A stretch of 64,000 nucleotides of DNA. It comes from Alphaproteobacteria bacterium (GTDB lineage: Bacteria > Pseudomonadota > Alphaproteobacteria > Rhizobiales > GCA-2746425). Position 1 is the stretch's first letter. The number at the start of each line of letters is the position of its first letter. Positions 27,701 through 37,838 of the stretch are shown one piece after another. The notes under the pieces were generated by a model. It was given only the letters and a program-made list of their open reading frames with translations, had not been told where the DNA came from and did no database searches. Both the position numbers and the translations under genes were made by a program. The stretch lies in NCBI GenBank assembly GCA_024743215.1, contig JANSWZ010000002.1, positions 434,001-498,000 of the forward strand. The letters are read 5' to 3'.

Positions 27701-28267
27701 GGAAACCAGGACAGTTCATTCGCTTTGAAACGAGGACAGGCCGTCCATACATTGTTGCAGCATTTGCCGGCACTGGTGGACGAAGACCGTGATGCCGCAG
27801 CGCAGTCGTATCTGGCACATGCCTTGCCGTCCGGTTGTCCACCCCACATGGTTGAACAGATCACTGCATCCGTATTTGATATTCTGACGGATCCAAAATT
27901 CTCTGTTCTGTTCGGCCCTGAATCCAGAGCTGAAGTCGGCATTGCCGGACACCTTCAGTCAGCCGAAGGACTTTATTCAGTCAGCGGAAAAATTGACCGC
28001 CTCTGCCATTTGGAAAAGGGTCTGCTGATTGTTGATTTCAAGACGAATGCGCGTGTCCCCGACACGGTCGCCGGGACGCCAACCAACTATGTCAATCAGT
28101 TGGCGGCCTATCGTGCGCTGCTCCGGCGCAGTTTTCCAGATACCGACATACATGCCGCTATCCTTTGGGTAAGCGCCGCCCGGCTGGATCAGCTATCGAA
28201 GAATGTGCTGGATGCGGCAGAGACCCGAATTCTGAGCGGGCCTCGCCAAAAAGAAGACGACGATTAG
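24725..28267 (+). CDS. addA: AddA subunit of the AddAB helicase-nuclease
   Basis: A 1180-residue UvrD/Rep-type helicase with a C-terminal nuclease. Walker A is ANAGSGKTYVLSRR and motif Ib/II signatures follow (LCLTFTKAAASEM, LVDEAQDTSPAQW). VGDEKQSIYSFQGA is motif III, VMTVHGAKGLE motif V and YVGMTRAEDRL motif VI. The nuclease motif is GKIDRLCHLEKGLLIVDFKTN. A run of seven prolines precedes the nuclease domain. It translocates along DNA and cuts both strands with AddB. Many relatives have trxA downstream; here gcrA follows on the other strand with only 9 bp between the genes. Confidence 0.94.
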   Translation: MSALPIPQDTRRRQRQASDPSISAWVSANAGSGKTYVLSRRVIRLLLAGNDPSTILCLTFTKAAASEMSNRVFAELARWTVLDDAALTQVLADLGEERVQARTLSFARQLFARALEAPGGLKVQTIHAFCERLLQQFPLEANVPGHFEVADDDRQKNLLDRAKNIVMQRSIEAEDSDPNSALRHALVALIDASDDETIDTAVGELLRKRDVYIRYIASRENGLAEHSKRLSAVLGLSPGDTIERLANDIADGTLGAFNRERLADLQEAAQNSDKKSDLDLANRVSTALATEGSAAQIEKWLAVFTTNAGEPRSEARFLTKNVRQDFPDLYDEAVAVLRFGVPDVRNRLNALKTFADTSALLTLAGAIIEAYLGFKNQLGLLDYDDLIAKTERLLAGSEAAMWVQYKLDRGLSHILVDEAQDTSPAQWRVVTALSEAFFHDAGSDHRARGGPVRTLFAVGDEKQSIYSFQGAAPDAFDYQRRFFERKAEEAQLPWHNITLNLSFRSTNDILSAVDAVFAPVEMATSVSRMGVDPHQAYRANAAGEVRLWPLLEESDTETAEDWRRPVDRPANALEQLAARIAADIASSIRNEGLRAGNFLILLKKRGQIMGLVNKALKSAGLPVAGMDRLALTDHIAVRDLLCLADVMLLPEDDLSLASLLKSPFFDFSDDDLMALATARSGSLLEAMRGSGEARYRSAYDQIVLWLNRVDFETPYRFFARILAADGGRRKLLTRLGSEADDLIDEFLAQALDYETTMTAGRGGSGLQGFSHWIKQKSGDIKRQMDAARDEVRVMTVHGAKGLESPIVYLVDDGSQPRAHVHRPHIFAHWPEGAKGMPALFWGARAKKDQTDLQRELLDASDMDAMAEYRRLLYVGMTRAEDRLIVCGKQGKRAMSDDNWYRLAEATLKPNMRTVETEDGQVDHFLWRTSEPQASERPEPAKMQTDDLGGIPDWLLTPPPPPPPVAKAMSPSRLDAAQERAEELSWEERFDALGNQDSSFALKRGQAVHTLLQHLPALVDEDRDAAAQSYLAHALPSGCPPHMVEQITASVFDILTDPKFSVLFGPESRAEVGIAGHLQSAEGLYSVSGKIDRLCHLEKGLLIVDFKTNARVPDTVAGTPTNYVNQLAAYRALLRRSFPDTDIHAAILWVSAARLDQLSKNVLDAAETRILSGPRQKEDDD

Positions 28268-28276
28268 ACGACCAGA

Positions 28277-28801
28277 TCAGGAAGCTCTACGGCGACGATC
28301 ACTGGCAGGTTGATAGGCCACTTTGCAGTGATAATTGCAGTATGGCGCGCCTTCCTTGGAATCATGTCCACAGAAGTGAAAATCATTTCCGCCGGGATCG
28401 CCAATCGGCCATTTGCAGGTCTGTTCAGTGATTGTCAGAATGCTGGCGCGCTTTGAAATTGGCACCACAACATCATCATGAGCCTGTGGCGCAATAGCAG
28501 CCTCAGCTTGAACGTCTGCTTCAAATTTCAGCGCTGTTGCGCCCATTGTCTGAGGTCGCCGCGGTGCAGAGGATGTACTTTCAGACTTACCGGATGGTTT
28601 GGATGCTGTATTCGCACGCGGCTTACGAGGACGAGCGGCCGTACTGGCTGATTTTGCGCGGCCGGAAAGGCCAAGGCGGTGAACCTTGCCAATAACGGCA
28701 TTACGCGTCACACCACCCAATTGGGTTGCAATCTGACTGGCACTCAGGCCATCAGCCCAAAGTTTGCTTAAAAGGGCTACGCGTTCTTCGGTCCAGGACA
28801 T
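28277..28801 (-). CDS. gcrA: Cell-cycle transcriptional regulator GcrA
   Basis: A 174-residue protein. The N-terminal DNA-binding helix-turn-helix is diagnostic of GcrA: MSWTEERVALLSKLWADG, then ASQIATQLGGVTRNAVIGK. A basic, low-complexity linker follows. The C-terminal sigma70-interacting domain contains QTCKWPIGDPGGNDFHFCG and PYCNYHCKVAYQP with conserved cysteines. GcrA works with the CcrM methylase at GANTC-containing promoters and activates S-phase genes. ATG 28801 fits the family start exactly; an upstream in-frame GTG at 28813 adds four residues not seen in the family. Several GANTC sites lie in the upstream region. Confidence 0.95.
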   Translation of the reverse strand: MSWTEERVALLSKLWADGLSASQIATQLGGVTRNAVIGKVHRLGLSGRAKSASTAARPRKPRANTASKPSGKSESTSSAPRRPQTMGATALKFEADVQAEAAIAPQAHDDVVVPISKRASILTITEQTCKWPIGDPGGNDFHFCGHDSKEGAPYCNYHCKVAYQPASDRRRRAS

Positions 28802-29232
28802 GCTTGTCTCCACAATTATTCATGTTACTTTCCGGACGAGCTTGAACAAAAGCGCTCAAACGACCGGAATCCAACTCCCCGTTCAAAACCGATTATGTTT
28901 TAAACGCGCGAACACCGCATATAGGGGGTATTGGAAACGCGACACGATATGTCGTACTTAACTAAATCGAAACTACAATATGCGGTGAGTCTGTGACAAG
29001 AGTCGGAGATCAATTAAATTGGTTTTCCCCGTTTTTTTTGCCGCAGCCAGAGTCCGCGATTCCGGTAAAATTTAATGCGATTAAATGGGCTCTGATAAAG
29101 GGTCTTTGAATTCAGACCTTTAGGCTGTATGTAAGGTCCATAAAACGATGTGACGCCGCCAACCGACAGAGTCGGAAGGGCGGCATTTTTTATTGGAATT
29201 TCTTCCAGATCTGGACTGACGGAGACAGGATT
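28802..29232. promoter_or_regulatory. 431-bp gcrA-argD intergenic region with a GANTC cluster and a leader hairpin
   Basis: I see no convincing coding sequence here. Five GANTC sites (CcrM methylation motif) fall within 187 bp, at 28987, 29000, 29050, 29058 and 29169, where chance predicts fewer than one. A possible promoter on the plus strand is GTGACA (28993-28998) with TAAATT (29015-29020). Downstream are a hairpin at 29098-29121 and a terminator at 29155-29191. The region could hold the gcrA promoter, the argD promoter and either a small RNA or an argD leader. Confidence 0.55.
29155..29191 (+). terminator. Terminator-like hairpin in the argD leader
   Basis: GCCGCC (29155-29160) pairs with GGCGGC (29179-29184), and inside it CCGAC pairs with GTCGG around an AGA loop. 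ATTTTTT follows. The structure is a good intrinsic terminator lying 42 bp upstream of the argD start codon on the same strand. No gene precedes it on that strand, so it either ends a small RNA or acts as an attenuator. Confidence 0.75.
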
Positions 29233-30441
29233 ATGGTATCGCAGGCGCAAGAATCCGCGCTTTACAGCACGTATGCACGGTCGAAGCTGAGCTTTGAACG
29301 CGGAGAAGGTGCGCGACTATATACTGCCGACAATCAGGAATATCTGGATTTTGCCGGTGGCGTTGCAGTGTCTTCGGTCGGCCATGGCCACCCTCATATT
29401 GTCTCCGCCCTCAAAGAGCAGGCCGACAAGGTGTGGCATGTCTCCAATATTTACAAGATTCCAGGCCAGGAGAAACTGGCGCAGCGTTTCGCCGACGTCA
29501 CTTTTGCTGACAAGGTGTTCTTCACCAATTCAGGTGCGGAGGCGATGGAATGCGCGATCAAGACTGCGCGGCGCTATCACTTCGTCAAGGGCGCGCCGGA
29601 ACGGACCCGCATTCTGACGTTTGAAGGGGCATTTCACGGCCGGACTTTGGCGACATTGGCTGCCGGTGGTCAGGAAAAATATCTGGAAGGTTTCGGTCCG
29701 AAAGCTGGTGGTTTTGACCAGGTCCCCTTCGGCGATCATGATGCCATGAAGGCAGCGATCACAGACGAAACGGCTGCCATCCTGATTGAACCCATCCAGG
29801 GTGAAGGCGGGGTGAACGTCGTTCCTCATCAATGCCTGCGTGGCTTGCGCGAACTGTGTGATGAGCATGGTATATTGCTTGTGATGGACGAAGTTCAGAC
29901 GGGCGTGGGCCGGACTGGCAAGCTGTTTGCTCATGAATGGGCCGGCATCACCCCTGATATCATGGCGATTGCCAAAGGGATTGGAGCCGGGTTTCCAATT
30001 GGCGCCTGCCTTGCGACTGAAGAAGCTGCTTCTGGCATGACTGCCGGAACTCATGGCTCCACTTTCGGCGGCAATCCTCTGGGCATGGCCGTCAGCAATG
30101 CTGTTCTGGATGTTGTTCTGGCTCCGGGATTTCTGGAAGAGGTTCAGCAGAAAGGCCTGCGGATCAAGCAGCGCCTTGCAGAGCTGGCCGACACTTATCC
30201 GGACCAGATTGAAAGCATTCGTGGTGAAGGACTGTTGCTTGGCCTGCAGCTGAAAGCTGATGCGTATCCAAATGGTGTTGGACCTGTGGTGGATGCGGCT
30301 CGCAAGCACCATCTGCTTACTGTTGGTGCTGGCAACAACGTCGTACGCTTTTTGCCACCGCTGACAATCACGCTGGAAGAAGCCAATGCCGCCATTGACC
30401 GAATGGACGCTGCATTTGCAGATCTGAAATCAGCAAACTGA
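29233..30441 (+). CDS. argD: Acetylornithine aminotransferase
   Basis: A 402-residue class III PLP-dependent aminotransferase that converts N-acetylglutamate semialdehyde to N-acetylornithine in arginine synthesis; the family can also serve lysine synthesis. Visible motifs are [17 protein letters not shown] (phosphate-binding), [21 protein letters not shown] (Asp contacting the PLP ring) and [14 protein letters not shown] with the Schiff-base Lys. ATG 29233 follows GGAGACAGG. argF lies 36 bp downstream, so the two form an operon, probably with hslO. A leader hairpin precedes it. Confidence 0.95.
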   Translation: MVSQAQESALYSTYARSKLSFERGEGARLYTADNQEYLDFAGGVAVSSVGHGHPHIVSALKEQADKVWHVSNIYKIPGQEKLAQRFADVTFADKVFFTNSGAEAMECAIKTARRYHFVKGAPERTRILTFEGAFHGRTLATLAAGGQEKYLEGFGPKAGGFDQVPFGDHDAMKAAITDETAAILIEPIQGEGGVNVVPHQCLRGLRELCDEHGILLVMDEVQTGVGRTGKLFAHEWAGITPDIMAIAKGIGAGFPIGACLATEEAASGMTAGTHGSTFGGNPLGMAVSNAVLDVVLAPGFLEEVQQKGLRIKQRLAELADTYPDQIESIRGEGLLLGLQLKADAYPNGVGPVVDAARKHHLLTVGAGNNVVRFLPPLTITLEEANAAIDRMDAAFADLKSAN

Positions 30442-30477
30442 TCGATAGCCAATAAACCATTTAGACGAGGTCGTTCC

Positions 30478-31398
30478 GTGGCCAACACGAACACAAGACA
30501 TTTCCTGCAGATTGCAGATCATCCCACCGAGGCGCTGCGCGCCATGCTGGATGAGGCAGTACGCCTGAAATCGATCCGCCGAACTGCGCCCGAAAAACCA
30601 CTCGCCGGCAAGGTGCTTGCTTTGGTGTTTGAGCAGCCTTCAACCCGCACGCGCATTTCATTTGATGTCGGCATGCGTGAGTTGGGCGGTGAGACGATCA
30701 TGCTCAATGGCAGCGAATTGCAGATTGGCCGCGGAGAAAGCATTGCCGATACGGCGCGTGTGATGTCGCGGTTTGTGGACGCAATCATGATCCGGATGCT
30801 CAGCCATGAGGATGTTACGCAACTTGCAGAATATGCCACCATTCCGGTCATCAACGGTCTGACGCAGCGGGCACACCCGACGCAGATCATGGCCGATATC
30901 CAGACAATTGAAGAACATCGCGGTTCGCTTGAAGGTAAAATCATCACCTATTGTGGTGACGGCAACAACATGCTGGCCAGTTGGGTGGAAGCTGCAACCA
31001 AGTTTCCGTTCCAATTGCGGATGGCTTGCCCACCGGAACTTTCGCTGGACCCGGCGCTGATTGAAGATGCGCGCGCAAAGGGTGCAGACCTTGTTGTCAC
31101 GACCGATCCAGAGGAAGCGGTTGCTGGTTGTGATGTGGTGATGACAGATACATTTGTGTCCATGGGCGATGATGATGCGGGACGGCGTCACAATCTGCTG
31201 ATGCCTTATCAGGTCAATGACCGCCTGATGAGCCGGGCCGATGAGAATGCCATTTTCCTGCATTGTCTGCCTGCACACCGTAACGAGGAAGTGACGGATT
31301 CCGTTATGGACGGGCCTCAGTCTGTTGTGTTCGATCAGGCGGAAAATCGGTTGCACGCCCATAAGGGAATTCTGGTATGGGCGTTTGACGCTCTTTAA
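30478..31398 (+). CDS. argF: Ornithine carbamoyltransferase
   Basis: A 306-residue cytosolic enzyme that joins ornithine and carbamoyl phosphate to citrulline. The carbamoyl-phosphate loop [11 protein letters not shown], the HPTQIMAD motif and the ornithine-binding [11 protein letters not shown] are all present, as is SMGDD in place of the usual SMG loop. The start is GTG 30478, with GAGG nine bases upstream. It follows argD directly and is followed by hslO, an order common in Rhizobiales. Confidence 0.95.
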   Translation: MANTNTRHFLQIADHPTEALRAMLDEAVRLKSIRRTAPEKPLAGKVLALVFEQPSTRTRISFDVGMRELGGETIMLNGSELQIGRGESIADTARVMSRFVDAIMIRMLSHEDVTQLAEYATIPVINGLTQRAHPTQIMADIQTIEEHRGSLEGKIITYCGDGNNMLASWVEAATKFPFQLRMACPPELSLDPALIEDARAKGADLVVTTDPEEAVAGCDVVMTDTFVSMGDDDAGRRHNLLMPYQVNDRLMSRADENAIFLHCLPAHRNEEVTDSVMDGPQSVVFDQAENRLHAHKGILVWAFDAL

Positions 31399-31458
31399 AT
31401 CCTGAGTTCAGTTCTTAAATAGCTGCTTTGCTCACATGATGCTTTGGAAAGGTCTGCC

Positions 31459-32463
31459 ATGACAGATCAAACAACTCTGGATGTTCTCACAAAGGCTCCG
31501 GGACACGATGAAGTGCTGCCATTTTCGGTTGACGCGCTGGATGTGCGCGGCCGCATGGTCAATTTGAACCAAAGCCTCAACAGCATTTTGGAACGCCATG
31601 ATTATCCAAAGGCGGTGTCCCGTCTGCTGGGGCAGGCTGCCGCATTGACGGTGATGCTTGCAGCATCCGTCAAGCTGGAAGGCCGAATGATTGTGCAGGC
31701 ACAAACAGATGGTCCGGTCTCGTTGCTTGTGGTCGATATGCAGGCCCCCGGTGACTATCGCGCAACAGCCAAATTTGATGCAGATCGCGTGGCCGCCCTG
31801 GAAGCTGCCGACAATGCCGATTCAGGCTCATTGCTTGGAACCGGAACGCTGGCTCTGACCATCGATCAGGGACAATATATGAACCGGTATCAGGGTTATG
31901 TGGAATTGAAAGGCGGCTCGTTGGAAGATGCTGCCCATGATTATTTTGAGCGCTCTGAACAGATACCAACACGTATTCGCCTGGCCGTTTCGGAACTGAT
32001 CACCCGGTCTGTCTCCGGTGAAACCAGTCATTCCTGGCAAGCCAGTGGAATGATGGTTCAGTTTCTGCCTCATGCCTCGGACCGACTTGTCCAAAAGGAC
32101 CTGCCTGGGGGCGGTGTTGCTGATGAGGAGTATCACGCTGGGCTGCCGGATGATGATGACGCTTGGCTCGAAGCTCTGGCGCTTGTCGACACATTGCAGG
32201 AAAACGAACTGGCCGACCCGGATTTATCTGCAGAACGGCTTCTGTTCCGCCTTTTTCATGAACGCGGTGTCCGGGTTTACGACGTGCTGGAAGTGCACGA
32301 CAAATGTTCCTGCACTGCAGAGAAGGTCGGTGGAGTTTTAAGCCAGCTCAGCCGGGAAGAAGTGGTCGAAAGCATTGCCGACAGCGGACAGATTGAAGTG
32401 ACGTGTGAGTTTTGCGCCCGCAGATATGACTTTGATCCGAACACACTTTTGAAGCCGTCCTGA
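31459..32463 (+). CDS. hslO: Redox-regulated chaperone Hsp33
   Basis: A 334-residue cytosolic holdase chaperone. The C-terminal redox switch is complete: CSCTAEKV and CEFCARRYDF supply the four zinc-binding cysteines. Oxidation releases zinc and unfolds the linker, which activates the chaperone in oxidative stress. The N-terminal core has the family pattern LGQAAALTVMLAASVKLEGR. ATG 31459 is chosen over 31444 because GGAAAGG lies between them at proper spacing. A perfect hairpin overlaps the stop codon. Confidence 0.94.
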   Translation: MTDQTTLDVLTKAPGHDEVLPFSVDALDVRGRMVNLNQSLNSILERHDYPKAVSRLLGQAAALTVMLAASVKLEGRMIVQAQTDGPVSLLVVDMQAPGDYRATAKFDADRVAALEAADNADSGSLLGTGTLALTIDQGQYMNRYQGYVELKGGSLEDAAHDYFERSEQIPTRIRLAVSELITRSVSGETSHSWQASGMMVQFLPHASDRLVQKDLPGGGVADEEYHAGLPDDDDAWLEALALVDTLQENELADPDLSAERLLFRLFHERGVRVYDVLEVHDKCSCTAEKVGGVLSQLSREEVVESIADSGQIEVTCEFCARRYDFDPNTLLKPS

Positions 32464-32477
32464 TTATCAGGACGGCT
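32453..32477 (+). terminator. Perfect hairpin overlapping the hslO stop codon
   Basis: Arms of 11 bp (AGCCGTCCTGA / TCAGGACGGCT) enclose a TTA loop and include the hslO stop codon. The following GCTTCTTA is only weakly U-rich. It probably ends the argD-argF-hslO transcript or protects its 3' end. Confidence 0.6.
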
Positions 32478-32527
32478 GCTTCTTAGGTGAGCTTTTCATA
32501 GATGATTGCAGAGACACCAACAATTTG

Positions 32528-32637
32528 TGGGCCCTCGGAACAAGCCCGAGGGTGACGGCGGAGAAGGTAAGTCGAGGCCTGCAGGGATCGGCGCCAATGC
32601 CCAACCCAGTCGTTCTCGGACTAATTCCGAGAACCCA
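32528..32637. repeat. Bipartite palindromic element, copy 1
   Basis: Two 29-bp arms (32528-32556 and 32609-32637) are inverted relative to each other and separated by 52 bp. Each arm is itself a hairpin (CTCGG-AACAAGC-CCGAG type). The arms have diverged from each other here but have the same layout as copy 2 at 38615-38729. The element lies between hslO and maeB. It fits a small non-autonomous repeat (REP/MITE-like) dispersed in the genome. Confidence 0.8.
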
Positions 32638-32675
32638 TTGCGTTCAATGGCTTGGCACCAATCCGCCAACTGCTA

Positions 32676-34958
32676 TCAGCCAGAAATGCCATAGGCCGCG
32701 ATGGCGGCCATGTTGACTATATCGCTGTCGCGTGAGCCCATCGGCATGATCTGCACCGATTTATCAAAACCAACCAGAAGCGGGCCGATAACCGTCGAAC
32801 CGCCCAGTTCCTGAAGCATTTTGGTGGAGATGGATGCCGAATGGAACGCTGGCATGACCAGCACATTGGCCGGGCCGGTCAGACGGCAGAACGGATAGGA
32901 ACTCATCACATCCGCATTCAAGGCAACGTCTGCTGCCATTTCGCCATCATACTCGAAATCAACGCGTCGTTTGTCGAGGATTTTCACGGCTTCCTGAACA
33001 CGCTCAGAGCGTTCGCCCTGTGGATGACCGAAGGTGGAATAAGCCAACATGGCGACTTGAGGCTCATAGCCCAAACGCCGGGCAACACCAGCGGCTTCCT
33101 CCGCAATATCCGCCAGTTCAACGGCATTTGGCATATCGTGAACGGCGGTATCGGCCACCAACACTGTACGGCCACGGCAAATGGCCATTGACATGCCGAT
33201 GACGCGGTGCCCCGGTTTTGGGTCAATCATCAACCGCACATCTTCCAGCACAGTGGAATAGTTTCGTGTGATGCCGGTGACCATACAGTCCGCATCTCCC
33301 AGAGCGACCATCGCGCTGCCGAAATAATTACGATCGGTGTTCATCAGGCGCACGCAATCACGATAGAGATAGCCCTTGCGCTGCATGCGGGCATACAGAA
33401 AGTCTGCATAATCCTTGTTGCGATTGGAACTTCTGGCGCTGACAACTTCTATCTGTCCGCCCAGTTCCACACCAACGGATTTGGCCGTGCTGTATATTTC
33501 ATCCTCACGGCCCACCAGAATGGCAGTCCCTAGACCCTGCGCAACAAAACTGACTGCTGCGCGGATCACCTGCTCCTCTTCACCTTCGGCAAAGACAACC
33601 CGTTTTGGATTGCGTTTGACCTTGGCAATAATGCGTTGCAGGGCATTGGCTGTCGGGTCACGGCGTGCGGACAATTCGGCTTGATACGCATCCATGTCGA
33701 CGATGGGTTTGCCGGCAGCGCCCGACTCCATGGCGGCTTTGGCCACGGCCATTGGCACAGCCGAAATCAACCTTGGATCAAATGGCACCGGAATGATGTA
33801 TTCCGTGCCGAATTTGGGCCGGTTCCCACGATAGGCCGCGGCCACTTCATCAGGCACGTCTGCGCGTGCCAGATCAGCAAGGGCGCGCGCGGCTGCAATT
33901 TTCATATCATCATTGATGGTCGAAGCGCGCACATCCAGCGCACCGCGGAAAATGTAAGGGAAGCCAAGGACATTATTGACCTGATTGGGGTAATCCGAAC
34001 GACCGGTTGCAACAATCGCATCGTCGCGAATTTCGGCAACTTCCTCAGGTGTCATTTCAGGGTCAGGATTGGCCATGGCAAAGATGATCGGCTGATCAGC
34101 CATGGCGCGAACCATATCAGCGGTCAGAGCGCCTTTGGCGGACAGGCCAAAGAATACGTCCGCACCTTCCATCGCTTCCAGCAAAGTGCGCGCCTCAGTT
34201 GGCACCGCATGGGCAGATTTCCACTGGTTCATGCCTTCCTGGCGGCCCTGATAGATCGGACCCTTGGTGTCGCACAGAATGATGTTCTCATGGGGCATGC
34301 CCATGGACTTGATCAATTCAATGCAGGCAATTCCAGCAGACCCTGCCCCGTTACAAATCAGTTTTGTGGTCTTGATGTCACGCCCGGTAAGATGCAGGGC
34401 ATTGATCAATCCTGCGGCCGAGATGATTGCGGTGCCGTGCTGATCATCATGGAACACCGGAATGTCCATCAATTCGCGCAAACGCTGCTCGATGATGAAG
34501 CAATCCGGAGCCTTGATGTCTTCCAGATTTATGCCACCGAAAGAAGGCCCGAGATAGCGTACGGCATTGATGAATTCGTCGACGTCTTCGGTGTCAATTT
34601 CAAGATCAATACTGTCGACATCAGCAAACCGTTTGAACAGGACAGCCTTGCCTTCCATCACCGGCTTGGAGGCCAGCGCACCAAGATTGCCAAGGCCCAG
34701 AATGGCCGTGCCGTTCGTGATGACGGCCACCATGTTACCGCGTGTCGTATAGTCAAAAGCGCGTGAAGGATCTTCTGCAATGGCCAGTACCGGCACCGCC
34801 ACACCTGGAGAATAGGCCAGCGACAAATCGCGCTGTGTTGCCATAGGTTTTGTTGGTGTGATTTCCAGCTTGCCAGGTCGGCCCTGCTGGTGAAATTGCA
34901 ACGCTTCCTGATCGGTCATCGGGATCTTGCTTTTGCCGGACTTATCCGTTGCTGGCAT
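32676..34958 (-). CDS. maeB: NADP-type malic enzyme with C-terminal phosphotransacetylase-like domain
   Basis: A 760-residue fusion. Residues ~1-420 are malic enzyme ([48 protein letters not shown], the dinucleotide motif [12 protein letters not shown]). Residues ~430-760 are a phosphotransacetylase-like domain that in this family senses acetyl-CoA rather than catalysing. It decarboxylates malate to pyruvate, supplying NADPH and pyruvate for growth on organic acids. ATG 34958 has AGGAAA upstream, whereas the longer frame starts at TTG 34976. It is divergent from mutS. Confidence 0.94.
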   Translation of the reverse strand: MPATDKSGKSKIPMTDQEALQFHQQGRPGKLEITPTKPMATQRDLSLAYSPGVAVPVLAIAEDPSRAFDYTTRGNMVAVITNGTAILGLGNLGALASKPVMEGKAVLFKRFADVDSIDLEIDTEDVDEFINAVRYLGPSFGGINLEDIKAPDCFIIEQRLRELMDIPVFHDDQHGTAIISAAGLINALHLTGRDIKTTKLICNGAGSAGIACIELIKSMGMPHENIILCDTKGPIYQGRQEGMNQWKSAHAVPTEARTLLEAMEGADVFFGLSAKGALTADMVRAMADQPIIFAMANPDPEMTPEEVAEIRDDAIVATGRSDYPNQVNNVLGFPYIFRGALDVRASTINDDMKIAAARALADLARADVPDEVAAAYRGNRPKFGTEYIIPVPFDPRLISAVPMAVAKAAMESGAAGKPIVDMDAYQAELSARRDPTANALQRIIAKVKRNPKRVVFAEGEEEQVIRAAVSFVAQGLGTAILVGREDEIYSTAKSVGVELGGQIEVVSARSSNRNKDYADFLYARMQRKGYLYRDCVRLMNTDRNYFGSAMVALGDADCMVTGITRNYSTVLEDVRLMIDPKPGHRVIGMSMAICRGRTVLVADTAVHDMPNAVELADIAEEAAGVARRLGYEPQVAMLAYSTFGHPQGERSERVQEAVKILDKRRVDFEYDGEMAADVALNADVMSSYPFCRLTGPANVLVMPAFHSASISTKMLQELGGSTVIGPLLVGFDKSVQIMPMGSRDSDIVNMAAIAAYGISG

Positions 34959-35096
34959 GGCGTTTCCTGTTTTCAATTTGTTGATTTTTAAATTGGACCA
35001 AGAACTTAGCGAGACGGGGCGTTATCCACAAGGTGTGGTTTGGTGATGACGACAATCCCTCGTGAATTACGTTGGATTATTTGCTATTGAAGGTCC

Positions 35097-37838
35097 ATGC
35101 GCAGCGACGATTCCACCAGTGATGACCACCAAACAGAAAACGGTTCTGCAATGAAAACTGCAGTTGATGCGCCTGCGGAGTCAAAACTGACACCGATGAT
35201 GGCCCAATTCATCGAGATCAAGGCGGCAAATCCCGGGTCGCTTTTGTTCTATCGCATGGGCGACTTCTACGAAATGTTCTTCCACGATGCGGAAATCGCG
35301 AGCAAGGCGCTCGGCATCACACTCACGAAGCGCGGCAAGCATCAGGGGAAGGATATCCCGATGTGTGGTGTTCCGTATCATGCAGCCGATGATTACCTGC
35401 AGAAGCTGATTTCGCTGGGTCATAAAGTGGCCGTGTGCGAGCAGATGGAAGACCCGGCAGAGGCAAAAAAGCGTGGTGCCAAATCGGTGGTGAGGCGTGA
35501 TGTAGTGCGCCTGGTCACGCCGGGTACAATCACCGAGGAACGCTTGCTTGATGCGGCGCAGAACAGTTTTCTGGCTGCATTGGCGCGGGCAAAGTCCGGT
35601 CCCTTCCCCTTCGCGCTTGCATGGATTGACATGTCGACCGGTGCATTTTTCGTCAGAGCGCTGGACACGATGCAGGTGCCTGCTGCCCTTGCCCGCATTG
35701 ATCCAAAAGAACTGATCCTTTCGGATGCGCTGCTGGATGATGACGAGATCAAAACCCTTCTGGAGGGCAGCGGCACAACTGTCAGCCCGGTTCCAAAAGT
35801 ATTTTTCGACGGTGCGACAGCCGACAATCGTTTGTGCCGGTTTTTTGACCTCAAGACATTAGAAGGTCACGGCAGTTTTGAACGGGTTGAATTATCTGCA
35901 GCCGCCGCAATTCTTTCCTATGTCGAAAAAACCCAGATCGGCGCGCGTCCCCCATTATCCGTACCGGAGCGGGAGGCTGCGCGCAGTGGCATGTCAATTG
36001 ATGCCGCAACACGGGCCAATCTGGAACTGATGCAGACCTTGTCTGGCAAGCGTTCCGGCAGTGTGTTTGACGCCATAGATCGCACGGTTACCGGAGCCGG
36101 GGCCCGGTTGCTGGCCATGCGTCTGGCCGCACCCTCAACCGATGTAGCAACCATTCAGGCCCGACAAGATGCCCTGGCATGGGCCATAAAGAACCCGGCT
36201 GGTCTGTCAGACCTGCGCAAACAATTGAAACGTCTGCCGGATATGGCGCGGGCTCTGTCGCGGCTGATGCTGGATCGTGGCGGCCCACGCGATTTGGCTT
36301 CCATCCGTGATGGCTTGTCCGAAGCTCAGTCCCTGTCTGGTGATCTGAACGGTTCTGATGGTCTCGTTGCTGCCATCCAGCAGGCTCTCAGTGAAGCTGG
36401 CACAGGAGAATTGGCGGCGCTGGCAGATGAACTGACCAATGCCCTTGCCGATGATCTGCCCTTGCTGAAGCGAGATGGCGGGTTTGTGCGCACCGGATAC
36501 ACCGGGGAACTGGATGAACATCGTGGGCTGCGCGATGAAAGCCGCAAGATCATTGCCGGACTGCAGAACCAGTATGCCAATGAAACCGGTGTGAAAGCGC
36601 TTAAGGTCCGGCACAATAATGTGCTGGGTTACTTTATCGAGGTAACGGCACAAAATGCGCCAGCGCTGCAAGATGATGCTGACCAGCGTTTCATACATCG
36701 ACAGACCATGGCCAATGCCATGCGTTTTACGACAACCGAACTCAGTGCCCTGCAAAGCCGGATTGCAGGTGCCGCTGATGCAGCAATCAGGCTGGAACTG
36801 GATTTGTTTGACCGGTTTTTAGGTCAGGTCAGCGCCGCGGCCGAACCAATACAGTCCCTATCCCGCAATTTGGCAGAGCTGGATGTAATTTGCGCGTTGG
36901 CGACGCTTGCGGACAGCGAGAATTATTGTCGCCCCGAAGTAGATGACAGTCTGGCCTTTGCCATAGAAGGTGGTCGACACCCGGTTGTGGAACAGGCGCT
37001 TCGGCAGGCGGGCGATGTTTTTGTTGCGAATGATTGCACGCTTACCGGCGATAAAGCCGGGCAGATATGGCTTCTGACCGGACCGAACATGGCTGGTAAA
37101 TCAACCTTTCTCAGGCAAAATGCGCTGATTACCATTCTGGCCCAAATCGGCTCCTATGTGCCAGCGACACAGGCCCATATCGGCATTGTTGATGCGCTGT
37201 ACAGCCGGGTTGGTGCGTCTGATGATCTGGCGCGCGGCCGCTCGACCTTTATGGTCGAAATGGTGGAAACGGCAGCAATCCTCAATCAGGCCGGACCAAA
37301 GGCGCTGGTCATACTGGATGAAATTGGTCGGGGCACAGCCACTTATGACGGGTTGGCCATTGCCTGGTCAGCCGTTGAGCATTTGCATGCCATCAACAGC
37401 TCACGCGCTTTGTTTGCCACCCATTACCATGAGCTGACGGCGCTGTCTCAAACGCTGGATCGGCTGTCCAATGCCACAGTTCGCGTCAAGGAATGGGATG
37501 GCAATGTTGTCTTCCTGCATGAAATTGTACCGGGCGCTGCCACCAGTTCCTACGGCATTCAGGTGGCAAAGCTGGCAGGACTTCCGGAAGCTGCGCTGAG
37601 CCGGGCACGGGATGTTCTAAAGCAGCTTGAAGCGCAGGAACGGGAACGCTCGAAAACCACGCTGGTGGATGATCTGCCACTGTTTTCTGTGTCGCCTGAA
37701 CGCAAGCCTTCCAAGGCCATGGCGTCGCAGGATGAAAAGGCACTGGCAGAGCTGGATGCAACTGACCCGGATGATTTGACGCCCCGCGAGGCGCTTGAGG
37801 CCTTGTACCAGTTGAAGAAACTGAGACAGACCAAATGA
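35097..37838 (+). CDS. mutS: DNA mismatch repair protein MutS
   Basis: A 913-residue mismatch sensor. The N-terminal domain carries the wedge motif [12 protein letters not shown], whose Phe stacks on the mismatch. The ATPase domain has Walker [14 protein letters not shown], Walker [16 protein letters not shown] and the ATHYHELT motif. A short C-terminal tail would support tetramer formation. ATG 35097 follows GAAGG; ATG 35151 is a possible shorter start closer to the conserved core. Its stop overlaps the next gene's ATG (ATGA). Divergent from maeB, as often in Rhizobiales. Confidence 0.96.
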   Translation: MRSDDSTSDDHQTENGSAMKTAVDAPAESKLTPMMAQFIEIKAANPGSLLFYRMGDFYEMFFHDAEIASKALGITLTKRGKHQGKDIPMCGVPYHAADDYLQKLISLGHKVAVCEQMEDPAEAKKRGAKSVVRRDVVRLVTPGTITEERLLDAAQNSFLAALARAKSGPFPFALAWIDMSTGAFFVRALDTMQVPAALARIDPKELILSDALLDDDEIKTLLEGSGTTVSPVPKVFFDGATADNRLCRFFDLKTLEGHGSFERVELSAAAAILSYVEKTQIGARPPLSVPEREAARSGMSIDAATRANLELMQTLSGKRSGSVFDAIDRTVTGAGARLLAMRLAAPSTDVATIQARQDALAWAIKNPAGLSDLRKQLKRLPDMARALSRLMLDRGGPRDLASIRDGLSEAQSLSGDLNGSDGLVAAIQQALSEAGTGELAALADELTNALADDLPLLKRDGGFVRTGYTGELDEHRGLRDESRKIIAGLQNQYANETGVKALKVRHNNVLGYFIEVTAQNAPALQDDADQRFIHRQTMANAMRFTTTELSALQSRIAGAADAAIRLELDLFDRFLGQVSAAAEPIQSLSRNLAELDVICALATLADSENYCRPEVDDSLAFAIEGGRHPVVEQALRQAGDVFVANDCTLTGDKAGQIWLLTGPNMAGKSTFLRQNALITILAQIGSYVPATQAHIGIVDALYSRVGASDDLARGRSTFMVEMVETAAILNQAGPKALVILDEIGRGTATYDGLAIAWSAVEHLHAINSSRALFATHYHELTALSQTLDRLSNATVRVKEWDGNVVFLHEIVPGAATSSYGIQVAKLAGLPEAALSRARDVLKQLEAQERERSKTTLVDDLPLFSVSPERKPSKAMASQDEKALAELDATDPDDLTPREALEALYQLKKLRQTK

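Noticed and set aside
29014-29250. A 78-codon reverse reading frame between gcrA and argD
   Set aside because: It runs through a terminator hairpin and into the argD start, has no recognisable domain and lacks a ribosome-binding site.
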